A DNA stretch of 64,000 nucleotides from Streptomyces sp. NBC_00178 (GCF_036206005.1 NZ_CP108143.1:1922001-1986000), one strand, 5' to 3'; numbered from the stretch's first letter, positions 17,223 through 26,912 are shown. The notes: generated from the sequence alone by a model not told the origin. Numbers and translations: made by a program.

Positions 17223-17882
17223 TCACGCCTCGCGCGTCGGGTCCTCGCCGCGGTCCAGGGCCTTCCACAGTTCCTCGGGACGGTCGGGGTCCGGGGCGGT
17301 GCGGGGGGCCTTGCGGGGGCGGGGGGTGCCGTCGCGCTCGTACCGCCCGGACATGGCCGGCCAGCCGCGGCCGAAGCGCAGGGCGAGCAGTCCGGCGAGG
17401 AGGATCAGCAGTCCGCCGGCCGCGGTGACGTAGGGCCAGGCGGTGTGGCTGAGCGCTTCGACCGTGGCCGCGGTGTCGCCGGTCGTCTGCGCGGCCTGCT
17501 CGTCCAGGGCTGCGCTGTCCGAAGCGCCCGCCCAGGCGCTCAGCCCGGCGCCGAGGCCGCTGAGCGCGAGCAGGCCGGCGACGAGGATCCTGCTGCCGCC
17601 GCGTACGGCGAAGACCGCGACCAGGGCGGCCAGACCGACGACCGCGAGGGCGGCGGGGAGGCCGGTGACGTCCTGGCCGTCGGCGCTGAGCGGCAGGATG
17701 CCGCCGCCGACGGCTGCCTGGCCCTCGGCCCAGGTCTGCCCGGAGGCGAGGAGGACGACGGTCGCGCCGGCGGCCCCGAGGAGCAGGCCGGCGCCGAGGC
17801 TCCGGCGGCTTCCCGCGCTGTCGGGCGCGGAGGCGGCTCGGGGACGGGGCTGGGGTACGGGGACGGCACTCACGGACTCCAC
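17223..17882 (-). CDS. Trp-operon-associated membrane protein (TIGR02234-like)
   Basis: This 219-residue protein begins with a Pro-rich cytosolic segment, then has four likely membrane helices (about 29-47, 77-93, 99-115 and 147-165). It ends in a basic/acidic tail (EELWKALDRGEDPTREA). It matches the actinobacterial family found beside trpE whose members are called Trp biosynthesis-associated membrane proteins. GTG 17882 lies 14 bases after the trpE stop; GTG 17873 is an equally possible start. The role is unknown. Confidence 0.78.
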   Translation of the reverse strand: MESVSAVPVPQPRPRAASAPDSAGSRRSLGAGLLLGAAGATVVLLASGQTWAEGQAAVGGGILPLSADGQDVTGLPAALAVVGLAALVAVFAVRGGSRILVAGLLALSGLGAGLSAWAGASDSAALDEQAAQTTGDTAATVEALSHTAWPYVTAAGGLLILLAGLLALRFGRGWPAMSGRYERDGTPRPRKAPRTAPDPDRPEELWKALDRGEDPTREA

Positions 17883-17896
17883 TATCCCCTACCGGC

Positions 17897-19387
17897 TCAG
17901 TGGGCCCGGAGGCGGTTGGCCGTATGGACCGCCCGCAGGACCGCGGCGGCCTTGTTGCGGCACTCCGTGTCCTCGGCGACGGGATCGGAGTCGGCGACGA
18001 TGCCCGCTCCGGCCTGCACGTAGGCGGTGCCGTCACGGAGCAGGGCGGTCCTGATGGCGATCGCGGTGTCGGAGTCCCCGGCGAAGTCGAGATATCCGAC
18101 ACATCCGCCGTAGAGGCCGCGGCGGCTCGGTTCCAGCTCCTCGATGATCTGCAGGGCGCGCGGCTTGGGGGCGCCGGAGAGGGTGCCGGCGGGGAAGCAC
18201 GCGGTGAGCACGTCGAACGCGGTGCGGTCCTCGGCCACGCGCCCGGTGACGGTGGAGACGATGTGCATCACGTGCGAGTAGCGCTCGACCGACATGAAGT
18301 CGACGACCTCGACGCTGCCGGGTGCGCAGACCCGGCCCAGGTCGTTGCGGCCGAGGTCGACGAGCATCAGGTGCTCGGCGCGCTCCTTCGGGTCGGCGAG
18401 GAGTTCGTCGGCGAGGGCCTGGTCCTCGTGCGGGGTGGCGCCGCGGTGCCGGGTCCCGGCGATGGGGTGCACCATGGCCCGGCCGTCCTCGACCTTGACG
18501 AGCGCTTCGGGGCTGGAGCCGACGACGTCGAAGCCGTCGAAGCGGAAGAGGTACATGTACGGCGACGGGTTGGTCGCCCGCAGGACCCGGTAGACGTCCA
18601 GCGCGCTCGCGGTGCACGGGGTCTCGAAGCGCTGCGAGGGGACGACCTGGAAGGCCTCGCCCGCCCGGATGCGCTCCTTGATGTCGGCGACGGCGTCCTG
18701 GAACGCCTGGCCGCCCCAGAGCGCGGTGTACGGGGGGAGTTCCGAGGGCGGGAGGGCGGCGGGGGCGTTCTCCACGGGCCGCGACAGGTCCCGCTCCATG
18801 GCGTCGAGCCGGGCGACGGCGTCGGCGTACGCCTCGTCGACCCCGGTGTCCAGGTCGTTGTGGTTGATCGCGTTGGCGATCAGCAGCACCGTGCCGTTCA
18901 CGTGGTCGAGGACGGCGAGGTCCGAGGTGAGCAGCATCGTGAGCTCGGGCAGCTTCAGGTCGTCGCCGCCGTGCTCGGTGATCCGCTCCAGCCGGCGTAC
19001 GACGTCGTAGCCGAGGTAGCCGACCATGCCGCCGGTGAACGGCGGCAGGCCGTCGTCGACCAGGTCACGCGGGGTGTGCAGGGTCTCGATCGTGGCTCTC
19101 AGGGTCTCCAGCGGGTCGCCGTCGACGGGGACGCCGACGGGCGGCGTGCCGACCCAGCGGGCCCGTCCGTCGACGGCGGTCAGGGCGGCGGCGCTGCGTA
19201 CCCCGATGAAGGAGTACCGGGACCAGGTGCGGCCGTTCTCCGCGGATTCGAGGAGGAACGTGCCGGTGCGCTCGGCCGCGAGCTTGCGGTACAGCCCGAC
19301 CGGGGTGTCGCCGTCCGCCAGGAGCCGGCGGCTCACCGGGATGACGCGCCGGTCGACGGCGAGCTTGCGGAAGGTCTCAAGATCCAT
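17897..19387 (-). CDS. trpE: Anthranilate synthase component I
   Basis: TrpE converts chorismate to anthranilate, the first committed step to tryptophan, using ammonia or the TrpG glutaminase. The 496-residue protein has FLLESAENG (residues about 43-51), containing the LLES element that forms the tryptophan feedback site in this family. The catalytic core includes [58 protein letters not shown] and [10 protein letters not shown]. No trpG, trpD or trpF lies in the window, so those steps are encoded elsewhere. The start is 11 bases from the hisI stop, so the two genes probably share a transcript. Confidence 0.97.
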   Translation of the reverse strand: MDLETFRKLAVDRRVIPVSRRLLADGDTPVGLYRKLAAERTGTFLLESAENGRTWSRYSFIGVRSAAALTAVDGRARWVGTPPVGVPVDGDPLETLRATIETLHTPRDLVDDGLPPFTGGMVGYLGYDVVRRLERITEHGGDDLKLPELTMLLTSDLAVLDHVNGTVLLIANAINHNDLDTGVDEAYADAVARLDAMERDLSRPVENAPAALPPSELPPYTALWGGQAFQDAVADIKERIRAGEAFQVVPSQRFETPCTASALDVYRVLRATNPSPYMYLFRFDGFDVVGSSPEALVKVEDGRAMVHPIAGTRHRGATPHEDQALADELLADPKERAEHLMLVDLGRNDLGRVCAPGSVEVVDFMSVERYSHVMHIVSTVTGRVAEDRTAFDVLTACFPAGTLSGAPKPRALQIIEELEPSRRGLYGGCVGYLDFAGDSDTAIAIRTALLRDGTAYVQAGAGIVADSDPVAEDTECRNKAAAVLRAVHTANRLRAH

Positions 19388-19398
19388 GGCGGCTGACC

Positions 19399-19779
19399 TT
19401 ACCGGGGCCCGGTGAGCGGGAGGACGTCCTCGTCGAAGCAGGTGCGGGCGCCGGTGTGGCAGGCGGCGCCCGTCTGGTCGACCTTGACCAGCACGGTGTC
19501 GGCGTCGCAGTCGAGGGCGACGGATTTCACCCGTTGGACGTGGCCGGACGTGTCGCCCTTGACCCAGTACTCCTGGCGGCTGCGGGACCAGTAGGTGCAG
19601 CGGCCGGTGGTCAGGGTCCGGTGCAGGGCCTCGTCGTCCATCCAGCCGAGCATGAGCACCTCGCCGGTGTCGTACTGCTGTGCGATGGCCGGGACCAGGC
19701 CGTCGGGACCCCGCTTGAGGCGGGCGGCGACTGCCGGATCGAGGCTGCTTGCGGGTACGGGGCCGGGCGCGCTGGTCAT
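19399..19779 (-). CDS. hisI: Phosphoribosyl-AMP cyclohydrolase
   Basis: HisI opens the adenine ring of phosphoribosyl-AMP in histidine synthesis. The 126-residue protein has [25 protein letters not shown], the metal site DCDADT, and the Zn ligands in [14 protein letters not shown] 19779 is preceded by CACAAT seven bases away, a leaderless-type -10 element; ATG 19788 is in frame but lies inside this element. It is split from the main his operon (28920-34632) and leads the trp block instead, which is usual for streptomycetes. Confidence 0.95.
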   Translation of the reverse strand: MTSAPGPVPASSLDPAVAARLKRGPDGLVPAIAQQYDTGEVLMLGWMDDEALHRTLTTGRCTYWSRSRQEYWVKGDTSGHVQRVKSVALDCDADTVLVKVDQTGAACHTGARTCFDEDVLPLTGPR

Positions 19780-19786
19780 GCGCCCC

Positions 19787-19792
19787 ATTGTG
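19787..19792 (-). promoter_or_regulatory. Likely -10 element of a leaderless hisI-trpE transcript
   Basis: On the minus strand CACAAT ends seven bases before the hisI ATG. Other genes in this window show TAnnnT six to eight bases before their starts with no ribosome site, the pattern of leaderless actinobacterial mRNAs. Confidence 0.35.
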
Positions 19793-19863
19793 CCGCGCCG
19801 GAGCGGGTGCCCGGCCGTGCGTCCACTGGGCGGACCCCGTGCGGCGGCCGTACGCTGGCGGGC

Positions 19864-20496
19864 ATGTCGACCCATGCGAAGCGTGAACGTCTTCTGCTCG
19901 CCGACCTGTTGGAGGCGGCGGGCCCGGAGGCCCTGACCCTGTGCAACGGCTGGAAGACCCGGGACCTGGCCGCCCACGTCGTGGTGCGCGAACGCCGGGC
20001 GGACGCGGCGGGCGGAATCCTGCTCGGCGCCCTGAAGAACCGGCTGGAGCGGGTGCAGGCCGAGTTCGCCGCCAAGCCGTACGAGGAGCTGATCCAGCTC
20101 ATCCGTACGGGGCCGCCGCGGATGTCGCCCTTCGGGCTGAAGCAGCTGGACGAGGCGGCCAACACGGTGGAGTTCTACATCCACGCGGAGGACGTGCGCC
20201 GGGCCCAGCCCGACTGGTCGCAGCGGGAACTGGACCCCGTCTTCGCCGACGTCCTGTGGTCGCGCACCGAGAAGACCGCCCGGATGATGGGCCGCCGGGC
20301 TCCGGTGGGCCTGGTGCTGCGGCGCCCGGACGGCCAGACGGTGGTGGCCCACAAGGGCACCCCGGTGGTGACGGTCACCGGGGAGCCGGGCGAGCTGCTG
20401 CTGTTCGCCGCGGGGCGCCAGGACGCCGCGCGGGTGGAGCTGGACGGGGACAAGGACGCCCTGGCCCGGCTGCACACGGCGGAGCTGGGCCTCTAG
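19864..20496 (+). CDS. TIGR03085-family metal-binding protein
   Basis: This 210-residue protein fits the TIGR03085 family, related to the DinB/maleylpyruvate isomerase N-terminal fold. [20 protein letters not shown] (residues about 25-44) carries the first conserved His, and [19 protein letters not shown] (about 100-118) the others. Family members probably bind a divalent metal and may be thiol-dependent S-transferases, but the reaction here is unknown. ATG 19864 follows TACGCT by seven bases, so the mRNA is probably leaderless. It is divergent from hisI and convergent with the symporter gene. Confidence 0.8.
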   Translation: MSTHAKRERLLLADLLEAAGPEALTLCNGWKTRDLAAHVVVRERRADAAGGILLGALKNRLERVQAEFAAKPYEELIQLIRTGPPRMSPFGLKQLDEAANTVEFYIHAEDVRRAQPDWSQRELDPVFADVLWSRTEKTARMMGRRAPVGLVLRRPDGQTVVAHKGTPVVTVTGEPGELLLFAAGRQDAARVELDGDKDALARLHTAELGL

Positions 20497-20564
20497 CCCG
20501 CGCGACCGGACGGCCACGGCCGCCCCGTCCGGCCCCACGGGCACGGCCGGGGCGGCGCGCGGGC
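20496..20564. terminator. Compound inverted repeat between convergent genes
   Basis: An outer 9-bp perfect repeat (20496-20504 with 20556-20564, GCCCGCGCG) encloses an inner 8-bp perfect repeat (20506-20513 with 20525-20532, CCGGACGG). It fills the 84-base space between the TIGR03085 stop and the symporter stop, so it probably acts as a two-way terminator. Confidence 0.65.
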
Positions 20565-20580
20565 GCCGCCGCCCGTCCGC

Positions 20581-22185
20581 TCAGGCCCCGCCGCGGGCCC
20601 GGGCGGGTGGCCGGCGGGTGCGGTGGCGGTGCCGGGCCTCGTCGTCGGCGGCGTCCTGGCCGCGGCCGCTGCCCAGCAGCCCGAGGAGGAAGCCCGCGGG
20701 GACGGTGACCAGGCCCGGGGTCTGGAGCGGGAACACGTCGAAGTCCCACTCCGGGAACAGCGCGACGGGCGTGCCGGAGAACGCCGGTGACAGGACCATC
20801 AGGACCACGATCAGGGGAAGCGTCCCGTACACGGTCCACCGCACCCCGCGCGCGTCGAAGCGCGGGCGGAACAGGGCGTACAGCAGGACGGGCGGCAGGA
20901 TCGAGGCCGCCGCCGCGAACGACAGGGACAACAGCACCTGGGGGTTCCGGTCGTGGGTGTACGCCGACAGGAGCACGGCGAGCGCCCCGATGGCGGCGAC
21001 GGCCCAGCGGGCCATCCGGATCTCCCGCCCCGAGGCCGTACCCTCGCCCTGCGCTCCCCGGCGGGCCGTGAAGTCGCGGGCCACGGACGACGCCGCCGCC
21101 AGGGTGATGCCGGCCACCGCGGCCAGGGTGGTCGCGAACGCGGCACAGGCGACGAGCGCGAACAGCGGACTGTCGCGCGGTCCCGCGGCCGCCGGGTCCA
21201 GGGCGCCCGTCACCATGAGCAGGGCCGTGCCGCCGGCCGGGTCGGCGGCCCGCAGCAGGTCCCGGCCGACGAGGGCGGACGCCCCGAGTCCGACGACCAC
21301 GATGCCCGCGCACAGCAGGGCGACCGGGGCCACGGCCCAGACGCCGGCCCGGCGCGCCGTCCGGGCGTCGCGGACCGGGTGGAGCCGCATCATGATGTGG
21401 GGCATGCAGGCCGCCCCGAGCACCAGGGTGATCTGGAAGCCGATCAGGTCGAGCCCGCCCGCGAGTCCGTGGCCGAACTGCAGTCCGGGGCGCGCGTAGT
21501 CGCCGCCGGCCTTGCTGCCCGCCCGGGCCGCGTCGAAGAGGGCGAACGGGGACCAGCCGAAGCGTGCGAGGACCAGTCCGGCGAGCAGGGTGACCGCGCC
21601 GAGGACGACGGCCACCTTGAGGATCTGGATGTAACCGGTGCCGCGCATGCCTCCGAAGGCCGAGTAGCAGACCATGAGCGCCCCACTGGCGACGGTGCAG
21701 CCGGTGAGCGCGCCGTCGGGCAGTCCGAACATGGCGGTCATGACGTGCCCGGCGGTGGTGAGCTGCACCAGCAGCAGGGGCGCGAGGACGACGAGGGTGG
21801 CAACCCCCAGGGCCCGGCGTACGGAACCGTCGCCGAGCCGGTCGGCGAGGAAGTCACCGAGCGTGAACACGCCTCTGCGGCGCAGGCGTTCGGCGAAGAG
21901 CCGCATGACCAGGGCCAGGGAGGCGACCGTCGCCAGGGCGAACAGCAGCCCGTCGAAGCCGGCGAGGGCGACGGAACCCGTGGTGGACAGGAGCGTGGCG
22001 GCGGAGACGTAGTCCCCGGCGATGGCCAGTCCCCCGCCGACGGGTCCGAGGGTGGACCCGCCGGCGTAGAAGTGGTCCGGGTCGTCCTGGTCCGCGGCGG
22101 CCAGCCCGCACAACAGCAGGGACACCGCGACGAATCCGAGGAAGATGACCACGGCCAGGGACCGCGCGTCGATCGCGCCGCTCAC
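20581..22185 (-). CDS. Sodium:solute symporter (SSS family, acetate permease-like)
   Basis: This 534-residue protein has about 13 membrane helices. FYAGGSTLGPVGGGLAIAGDYVSAATLL (residues about 39-66) and YSAFGGMRGTGYIQILKVAV (about 174-193) are typical of ActP-like acetate/monocarboxylate permeases, which use a sodium or proton gradient. GTG 22185 follows GGAG by eight bases. ActP-type genes are usually preceded by a small DUF485 membrane gene; none is visible here. A PucR regulator lies directly upstream on the same strand, and a palindrome shared with the LuxR locus lies 129-144 bases upstream. The solute is unknown; short organic acids are the best guess. Confidence 0.88.
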   Translation of the reverse strand: MSGAIDARSLAVVIFLGFVAVSLLLCGLAAADQDDPDHFYAGGSTLGPVGGGLAIAGDYVSAATLLSTTGSVALAGFDGLLFALATVASLALVMRLFAERLRRRGVFTLGDFLADRLGDGSVRRALGVATLVVLAPLLLVQLTTAGHVMTAMFGLPDGALTGCTVASGALMVCYSAFGGMRGTGYIQILKVAVVLGAVTLLAGLVLARFGWSPFALFDAARAGSKAGGDYARPGLQFGHGLAGGLDLIGFQITLVLGAACMPHIMMRLHPVRDARTARRAGVWAVAPVALLCAGIVVVGLGASALVGRDLLRAADPAGGTALLMVTGALDPAAAGPRDSPLFALVACAAFATTLAAVAGITLAAASSVARDFTARRGAQGEGTASGREIRMARWAVAAIGALAVLLSAYTHDRNPQVLLSLSFAAAASILPPVLLYALFRPRFDARGVRWTVYGTLPLIVVLMVLSPAFSGTPVALFPEWDFDVFPLQTPGLVTVPAGFLLGLLGSGRGQDAADDEARHRHRTRRPPARARGGA

Positions 22186-22499
22186 CGGTCTCGCTCCGCC
22201 GGCAGGGCTCTGTGTGCAGTGGAGGACATGCGCGCCATGGCAGCAGCCGGGTCACGCCCGGCACAGGGGGCGGGAGCGGGACGCGGCGCGGGTACAGCAC
22301 CTGCGGTGGGGATCTGTGCGCCGGCACAGCCGGTGCGCGTACGGAACCGCCCTGCCTGCGGGTCGACTTGAGGCGTCACGACCTGGCGGCTCCGGGCGAC
22401 GTGCCGGACCCGGGCCGCGCCCCGGTGCCGGACAGCGCGGCGGCCGCGCCCCCGTCGGGTGCGGCGCGACCGCCGCCCGCGGCGCCGCCCGGGGCGGGT
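22186..22499. other. Intergenic region upstream of the symporter
   Basis: These 314 bases hold the upstream region of the symporter and the 3' flank of the PucR gene. The clear feature is a CTGTGC-N4-GCACAG palindrome at 22314-22329. Related half-sites are CTGTGTGCAG at 22210-22219 and GCACAG at 22261-22266. A 65-codon frame crosses it but its composition gives no support for a gene. Confidence 0.6.
22314..22329. promoter_or_regulatory. Palindromic operator candidate A, symporter upstream region
   Basis: CTGTGCGCCGGCACAG is an inverted repeat with 6-bp arms and a 4-base spacer. It is identical in 15 of 16 bases to a site at 26913-26928 in front of the alpha/beta hydrolase. The regulator is unknown; the neighbouring LuxR or PucR protein are the candidates. 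Confidence 0.5.
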
Positions 22500-23888
22500 T
22501 CAGTCCGCCAGCAGCCGCCGGGCGGCCAGCGCCAGCGAGACCTCGACCGCGTCCGTGGGCCGTGTCAGGCAACGCCCCGTCAGCTGCTCGAAGCGCCGGA
22601 GCCGGTTCAGCACGGTGTTGCGGTGGCAGTACAGCCGGGCACCCGCCCGCTGCGCGGATCCGTCCGCGTCGAGCCACGCCGTCAGCGTCTCGACGAGCAC
22701 GTCGCGGTCCGCCGGGTCGAGCGCGTCCAGTTGCCCGAAGACGCGGTCGGCCAGGGCGGCTCCCAGGCCGGGGGACGACACGACGAGCGCGGTGGGCAGG
22801 TGCTCGTCCAGCAGGACGGTTCCGCCGGAGGCGGGGCAGGCCCGGAGCGCCGTCTCGGCGAGGGCCCGCGCGTCTCCGACGGACGCGAGTCCGTCGACGA
22901 CGGAGCTTATGCCCACACGGGTTCCCGCGGGGGCCGCCAGTCCGGCGGCCAGCGAGGCGAGTTCGCCGTCGGCGTCGGAACGGGCGCGCACGCCGGGAGC
23001 GGCTGCCGGGGCGCAGCCCGCGGCCGCCGCCGCCCGGTCCACGCCGTCCTCGCCGCCCGGTGCGCCGGCGTCCGCGGCGGGCGCGCCCGTGCCGAGCGGG
23101 AGGACGGCCAGTTCCACGTCGCCCGCGGTGTGCCAGAGGGCCGGGACACCCTCGGCCAGCGTCAGCGGCGGGCGTCCCGCGCCGTGCGGGGTCCGGCGGG
23201 CGCCCGTCGCCGCGAGCACCGCGTACCGTCCCTGCACCGGCAGGCCCAGCATCGCCGCGGCGTCGGGCAGGTCGGCGATCCGGGCGGTGCCGTCCAGCAG
23301 GGCCGCCGTCATGAGGCGCTGCCGGTTCTCACGGCGCCAGGCCAGCCGCCGTTCGGCCTGCCGGTACGCCTCGGCGACGACCGCGCAGTGCTCGTCGACG
23401 AAGTTCCACACGTCCGCGGCGACATGGACGAGCAGGCGGGTGTCCTCGGGGTGACGCCGGGCGGTGTGGTCGACCAGGTCCTGCCAGACCATCGCTCCGC
23501 CCATCCGGAAGGCGTGCATGACCGCGTCGAGGGGTACGCCCTGCTCGGCCCGGCTCTCGCCGATCCACCGGGAGGTGCGGTGGGCGGCCTCCCTGAACTC
23601 CCGGGGCTGGACCAGGGAGGCGATGTTGTGGCGCAGTGAGTGGTGGACCTCCTGCCAGATCTCGGCGGGTTCGGTCTCCATCGCGGCGCGGTAGGCGGGC
23701 ACCTGCTCCCGCAGCGCCTCGACCAGCCGGTCGGTGAGCTCCGGCAGCGCGTCCAGCAGCACGCGGGCCGCCCGGTGGAGCACCGCCACGGCCTCGCGGT
23801 CGGCCAGGGACCGGAAGCGGTGCGGCACGGGCGGGGCGGGGGGCGGTCCGTGCAGCGCCCTGATCCGTGAACGTACGACCTGCGGCAT
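22500..23888 (-). CDS. PucR-family transcriptional regulator
   Basis: This 462-residue protein has the architecture of PucR/CdaR-like activators. A helical N-terminal region (about residues 25-180) is followed by a GGDEF-related middle segment and a C-terminal PucR_2/HTH_30 domain, [29 protein letters not shown] (about 410-438). ATG 23888 follows GGTGGAGG closely. It lies between the LuxR gene and the symporter, all on the minus strand, so the symporter is its likely target. PucR-type regulators usually respond to small metabolites such as purine breakdown products or sugar acids; the ligand here is unknown. The central region has an Ala/Gly-rich insert (about residues 265-310). Confidence 0.86.
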   Translation of the reverse strand: MPQVVRSRIRALHGPPPAPPVPHRFRSLADREAVAVLHRAARVLLDALPELTDRLVEALREQVPAYRAAMETEPAEIWQEVHHSLRHNIASLVQPREFREAAHRTSRWIGESRAEQGVPLDAVMHAFRMGGAMVWQDLVDHTARRHPEDTRLLVHVAADVWNFVDEHCAVVAEAYRQAERRLAWRRENRQRLMTAALLDGTARIADLPDAAAMLGLPVQGRYAVLAATGARRTPHGAGRPPLTLAEGVPALWHTAGDVELAVLPLGTGAPAADAGAPGGEDGVDRAAAAAGCAPAAAPGVRARSDADGELASLAAGLAAPAGTRVGISSVVDGLASVGDARALAETALRACPASGGTVLLDEHLPTALVVSSPGLGAALADRVFGQLDALDPADRDVLVETLTAWLDADGSAQRAGARLYCHRNTVLNRLRRFEQLTGRCLTRPTDAVEVSLALAARRLLAD

Positions 23889-23932
23889 GGCGGCCTCCAC
23901 CGGGAATCGGCCGGCTGCGGTTGGGCCGGCCC

Positions 23933-23970
23933 CGGTGTGTGCCCGGCCCCGGGCGGGCGGGCGCACACCG
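23933..23970. repeat. Inverted repeat between LuxR and PucR genes
   Basis: Arms 23933-23944 and 23959-23970 match at 11 of 12 positions (CGGTGTGTGCCC against CGGTGTGCGCCC) with a 14-base loop. It lies 45 bases after the LuxR stop and 45 bases before the PucR start, so it may be a terminator for the first or an operator for the second. Confidence 0.45.
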
Positions 23971-24014
23971 ATCGATCCTGACGACCGCAGAATGGCATAC
24001 CGCCCGGTCGGTAC

Positions 24015-26807
24015 CTAGGGGTGTGCGCGGTTCTTCTCATCACGGTCCTGCAACCTCGCCCCGGACCCGCGGTCGAGCAGTCGCGCGAGCTCGGTCCGGG
24101 ACCGTACCCCGAGCGCCGAGAACACGTTGCGGAGATGGTGGTCGACGGTCCTGGGGCTCACCGAGAGCCGCACGGCCACCTCGCGGTTGGTCGCCCCCTC
24201 GGCGACGCAGCGGGCGATCCGCTGCTGCTGCGGGGTCAGTCCGGCCAGCGGGCCCGGCCCGCCGCGGTCCGGGCCGTCCACCGCCTCCCCGGCGGCCCGC
24301 AGTTCACCGCTCGCGCGGTCCGCCCAGGCACGGGCCGAGCAGCGCTCGAAGCCCACCAGGGCATCGCGCAGGGGGCCGCGCGCCTCGCGGGTCCGGCGCA
24401 GCCGGCGCAGCAGCTGGCCGTGGAGCAGCCGGGTGCGGGCGCGCTCGAAGTCGCCGCCGGCCCGGTCGTGGTGGACCAGCGCCTCCTCGTAGCGCGCCGC
24501 GGCCTCCTCGGGGGGCGCCAGCAGGGCGCGGCAGCGCGCCAGCTGCGCCGGAACCTGCGGATCGGTGGTGCGGGCGGTCCACAGCGCGAACTCACCGACC
24601 GCCACGTCGAGCTCTCCGGCTCCCTCGTCCGCGCGCCCGGACAGCGCCATCGCTTCGACGTAGCACGGCACCGCGAGCATCCGGGTGGCGAAGTGCCCGG
24701 TCCCCGGGCCGGGTCTGACCAGTGGCCCGAGCCGGGCCGCCGCCTCGCCGGGCCGTCCGGCCGCGAGGTCCGCGCGGGCGACCGCCCAGGTGGCGAGCAT
24801 GGCCGCCTGGGCGAGACCGTGCGGTCCCGCGCCGGCGAGGGCCGCGTCCGCGTGGGCGGCACACGCCTCGGCCGGTCCCTCCACGGAGGCCGCGAGCGCG
24901 AGCACGGCGTGCAGGTGGGTCGCGGCGTTGGGCTGCCCGGTGCGCCGGGCGGCGTGCAGCCCTTCCAGCGCGTGCGCCCGTGCCCTCGCGTGCCGGCCCA
25001 TGCGCAGTTCGGCGTAGGCGAGCTGCTCCAGGGCGTGCGGGAGCAGGGATTCGGGTCCCCGGACGCGTACGGCGGCGAGCGCGCGGGCGCCCGCCCGGCA
25101 GGCGGCCTCGACCTCGCCGAGCACCAGCGCCGAGGCCGCGGCGCGCAGGAGTTCACCGGCGTCGTCGGTGCGGTCCGCCGAGTCGAGGCAGCACCGCAGC
25201 AGCGCGTGGCCGCGGCCCGGATGGCCGGCCAGCACGGCGCACATGCCGGCGCGGTACTGGGCCATGGGCCGGTCGGCGGCCGCCACGGGGACGCGGTTCA
25301 TCGCGTCGAGGTAGGCGATGGCGTCCCCCATGGCCCAGGCCGCCTCCGCCGCGCCGAACAGCGCGTCCAGGGTGCGGCGCGGGTCGTGCGGGGCCAGCAG
25401 TCCGGCGGCGGTCAGGAGCGCCTCGCGGGCGTCGGCCACCGGTCCGTCGCGCAGGGCGAGCATGCCGCGGACGTACGGCGCGGCGCCCCCGGCCAGGTGC
25501 GGGCCGACGCGGGCCAGCATGGCGCGGGCCCGGCCGGTGTCACCGGCCAGCCGCGCCTGCTCGGCGGCGGCGGCGAAGCGCGCCGCGCGCAGGGAGTCGT
25601 CGGTGGAGAGCGCGGCGGCGCGGGCGAGCGCGGCGGAGCGTTCACCGTGCGGGTACGGGGCGACCGCGGCCGCCTCCAGCCCCTCCGCGAGAGCCGCGTC
25701 GGGGCCGGGTGCCGCACAGGCCCGCTGGACGAGGGCGGGCAGCGGTGGCGAGCCTGGCCGGGTGAGCAGGCCGGCGAGCAGTTCGTGCACCGCGCGGCGA
25801 CGGGCGGGCGGCGCCCGGTGCAGCACCGCGCGGCGCAGCAGCGGATGACTGAAGTGCACCCGGCTGCCCGCGCGTTGCAGAGGCCCGGCCGTTCCGGCGG
25901 GCGCGAACAGCACCCGGTCCAGCTGAGCGGTGGCGAGCCCCGCGCGGGCCCCCGCCCGCAGCAGCAGGGCCGCGTCGGACCCGGCGCCGTCCGGTTCGTG
26001 CTCCTCCGCGGCGGCGGCGAGCAGCAGCAGGGTGTGGGTGTCCGCGGAGAGCGCGCCCAGGTGTTCGGCGTGGGCGTCGAGGACGCTCTCGGCGCCGGGC
26101 AGCGGATAGGGCAGCGCCGTGCGCCCCGCAAGCTGACCTGGCGTCAGGCGACCGGCGAGACCGGCCAGGAGTCTCGGGTTCCCGGCCGCCTCGCGCAGGA
26201 GTTCGCTGCGCACGACGGGGTCCACGTCGCCGGTGCCGGCGGTCAGCGAGTCGAGCAGCGCGGTGGCCGCGTCGTCGTCGAGCGGGGCCAGACGCAGTGC
26301 CGGCAGTCCGGCGAAGGCGGTCTCGTCGGCCGAGCCGATCACCACCGCGACGCGGCTGCCCGCGCCGAGTCTGCGGGCGGCGAATCCGAGGGCGGCGCGT
26401 GAGTCCGGGTCCCAGGCGTGCGCGTCGTCCACGCAGACCAGCAGGGGCTCCTCGGCCCCCAGGCCGCGCAGCACGGCGAGGAGCCCGCCCGGCGTGACGC
26501 CGGAGCGCAGGAGCGTGTCGGGCAGCGGGCGCGGCGCGGAGCACAGCAGGGCGTGCAGTCCGCTGTGGGGCAGCCGTCGCTCGGTGGGGGCGGCGGCCGC
26601 GTACAGCACGGTCCCGCCGTGCCGGCCCGCGTGCTCGGCTGCGGCGCGCCTCAGCAGGGCGGTGCGGCCCAGGCCGGGCGGGGAGGTCAGCACGAGCGCT
26701 CCGCCGTCACCTGCCCCGAGCCGTCCCAGCAGGGTGTCCAGGATGGCGAGTTCGCCGCTGCGGCCGTACAGCCGGGGCGGACTGTGCACGGTCGTCGATG
26801 GGGTCAC
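24015..26807 (-). CDS. LAL-type LuxR-family transcriptional regulator
   Basis: This 930-residue protein has the LAL plan: an N-terminal AAA ATPase module, a long TPR-like helical middle and a C-terminal LuxR helix-turn-helix (LTPQQQRIARCVAEGATNRE, then VSPRTVDHHLRNVFSALGVR). The Walker A is PPGLGRTALL, with Arg48 where ATP-binding proteins have Lys; Walker B is PLLVCVDDAHAWD. LAL proteins such as MalT are ATP-dependent activators of catabolic or secondary metabolite genes. GTG 26807 is preceded by TAACGT seven bases away, so the message is probably leaderless; an earlier start would overlap the divergent hydrolase. It is likely to control its neighbours. Confidence 0.9.
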   Translation of the reverse strand: MTPSTTVHSPPRLYGRSGELAILDTLLGRLGAGDGGALVLTSPPGLGRTALLRRAAAEHAGRHGGTVLYAAAAPTERRLPHSGLHALLCSAPRPLPDTLLRSGVTPGGLLAVLRGLGAEEPLLVCVDDAHAWDPDSRAALGFAARRLGAGSRVAVVIGSADETAFAGLPALRLAPLDDDAATALLDSLTAGTGDVDPVVRSELLREAAGNPRLLAGLAGRLTPGQLAGRTALPYPLPGAESVLDAHAEHLGALSADTHTLLLLAAAAEEHEPDGAGSDAALLLRAGARAGLATAQLDRVLFAPAGTAGPLQRAGSRVHFSHPLLRRAVLHRAPPARRRAVHELLAGLLTRPGSPPLPALVQRACAAPGPDAALAEGLEAAAVAPYPHGERSAALARAAALSTDDSLRAARFAAAAEQARLAGDTGRARAMLARVGPHLAGGAAPYVRGMLALRDGPVADAREALLTAAGLLAPHDPRRTLDALFGAAEAAWAMGDAIAYLDAMNRVPVAAADRPMAQYRAGMCAVLAGHPGRGHALLRCCLDSADRTDDAGELLRAAASALVLGEVEAACRAGARALAAVRVRGPESLLPHALEQLAYAELRMGRHARARAHALEGLHAARRTGQPNAATHLHAVLALAASVEGPAEACAAHADAALAGAGPHGLAQAAMLATWAVARADLAAGRPGEAAARLGPLVRPGPGTGHFATRMLAVPCYVEAMALSGRADEGAGELDVAVGEFALWTARTTDPQVPAQLARCRALLAPPEEAAARYEEALVHHDRAGGDFERARTRLLHGQLLRRLRRTREARGPLRDALVGFERCSARAWADRASGELRAAGEAVDGPDRGGPGPLAGLTPQQQRIARCVAEGATNREVAVRLSVSPRTVDHHLRNVFSALGVRSRTELARLLDRGSGARLQDRDEKNRAHP

Positions 26808-26814
26808 CTCATCG

Positions 26815-26820
26815 ACGTTA
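26815..26820 (-). promoter_or_regulatory. Likely -10 element of leaderless LuxR message
   Basis: On the minus strand TAACGT lies seven bases before the GTG start, with no ribosome site. This supports the chosen start. Confidence 0.4.
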
Positions 26821-26912
26821 CTTCCGCGTAAACAGCGTCGGAAGGTGCGCGTCCGCTCCTGGTTCCCGGGCGGGCCGGTGCGGTGCGGGCTCCCAACACG
26901 ACGGCCGTGACG

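Noticed and set aside
17900..19396. Long plus-strand frame opposite trpE
   Set aside because: It has no motif and mirrors trpE codon usage.
22182..22379. A 65-codon minus-strand frame just upstream of the symporter, with a GTGA overlap
   Set aside because: It holds the place of the usual DUF485 gene but has Pro/Ala/Arg-rich composition, no membrane helix and no ribosome site, so it looks like a chance frame over regulatory DNA.
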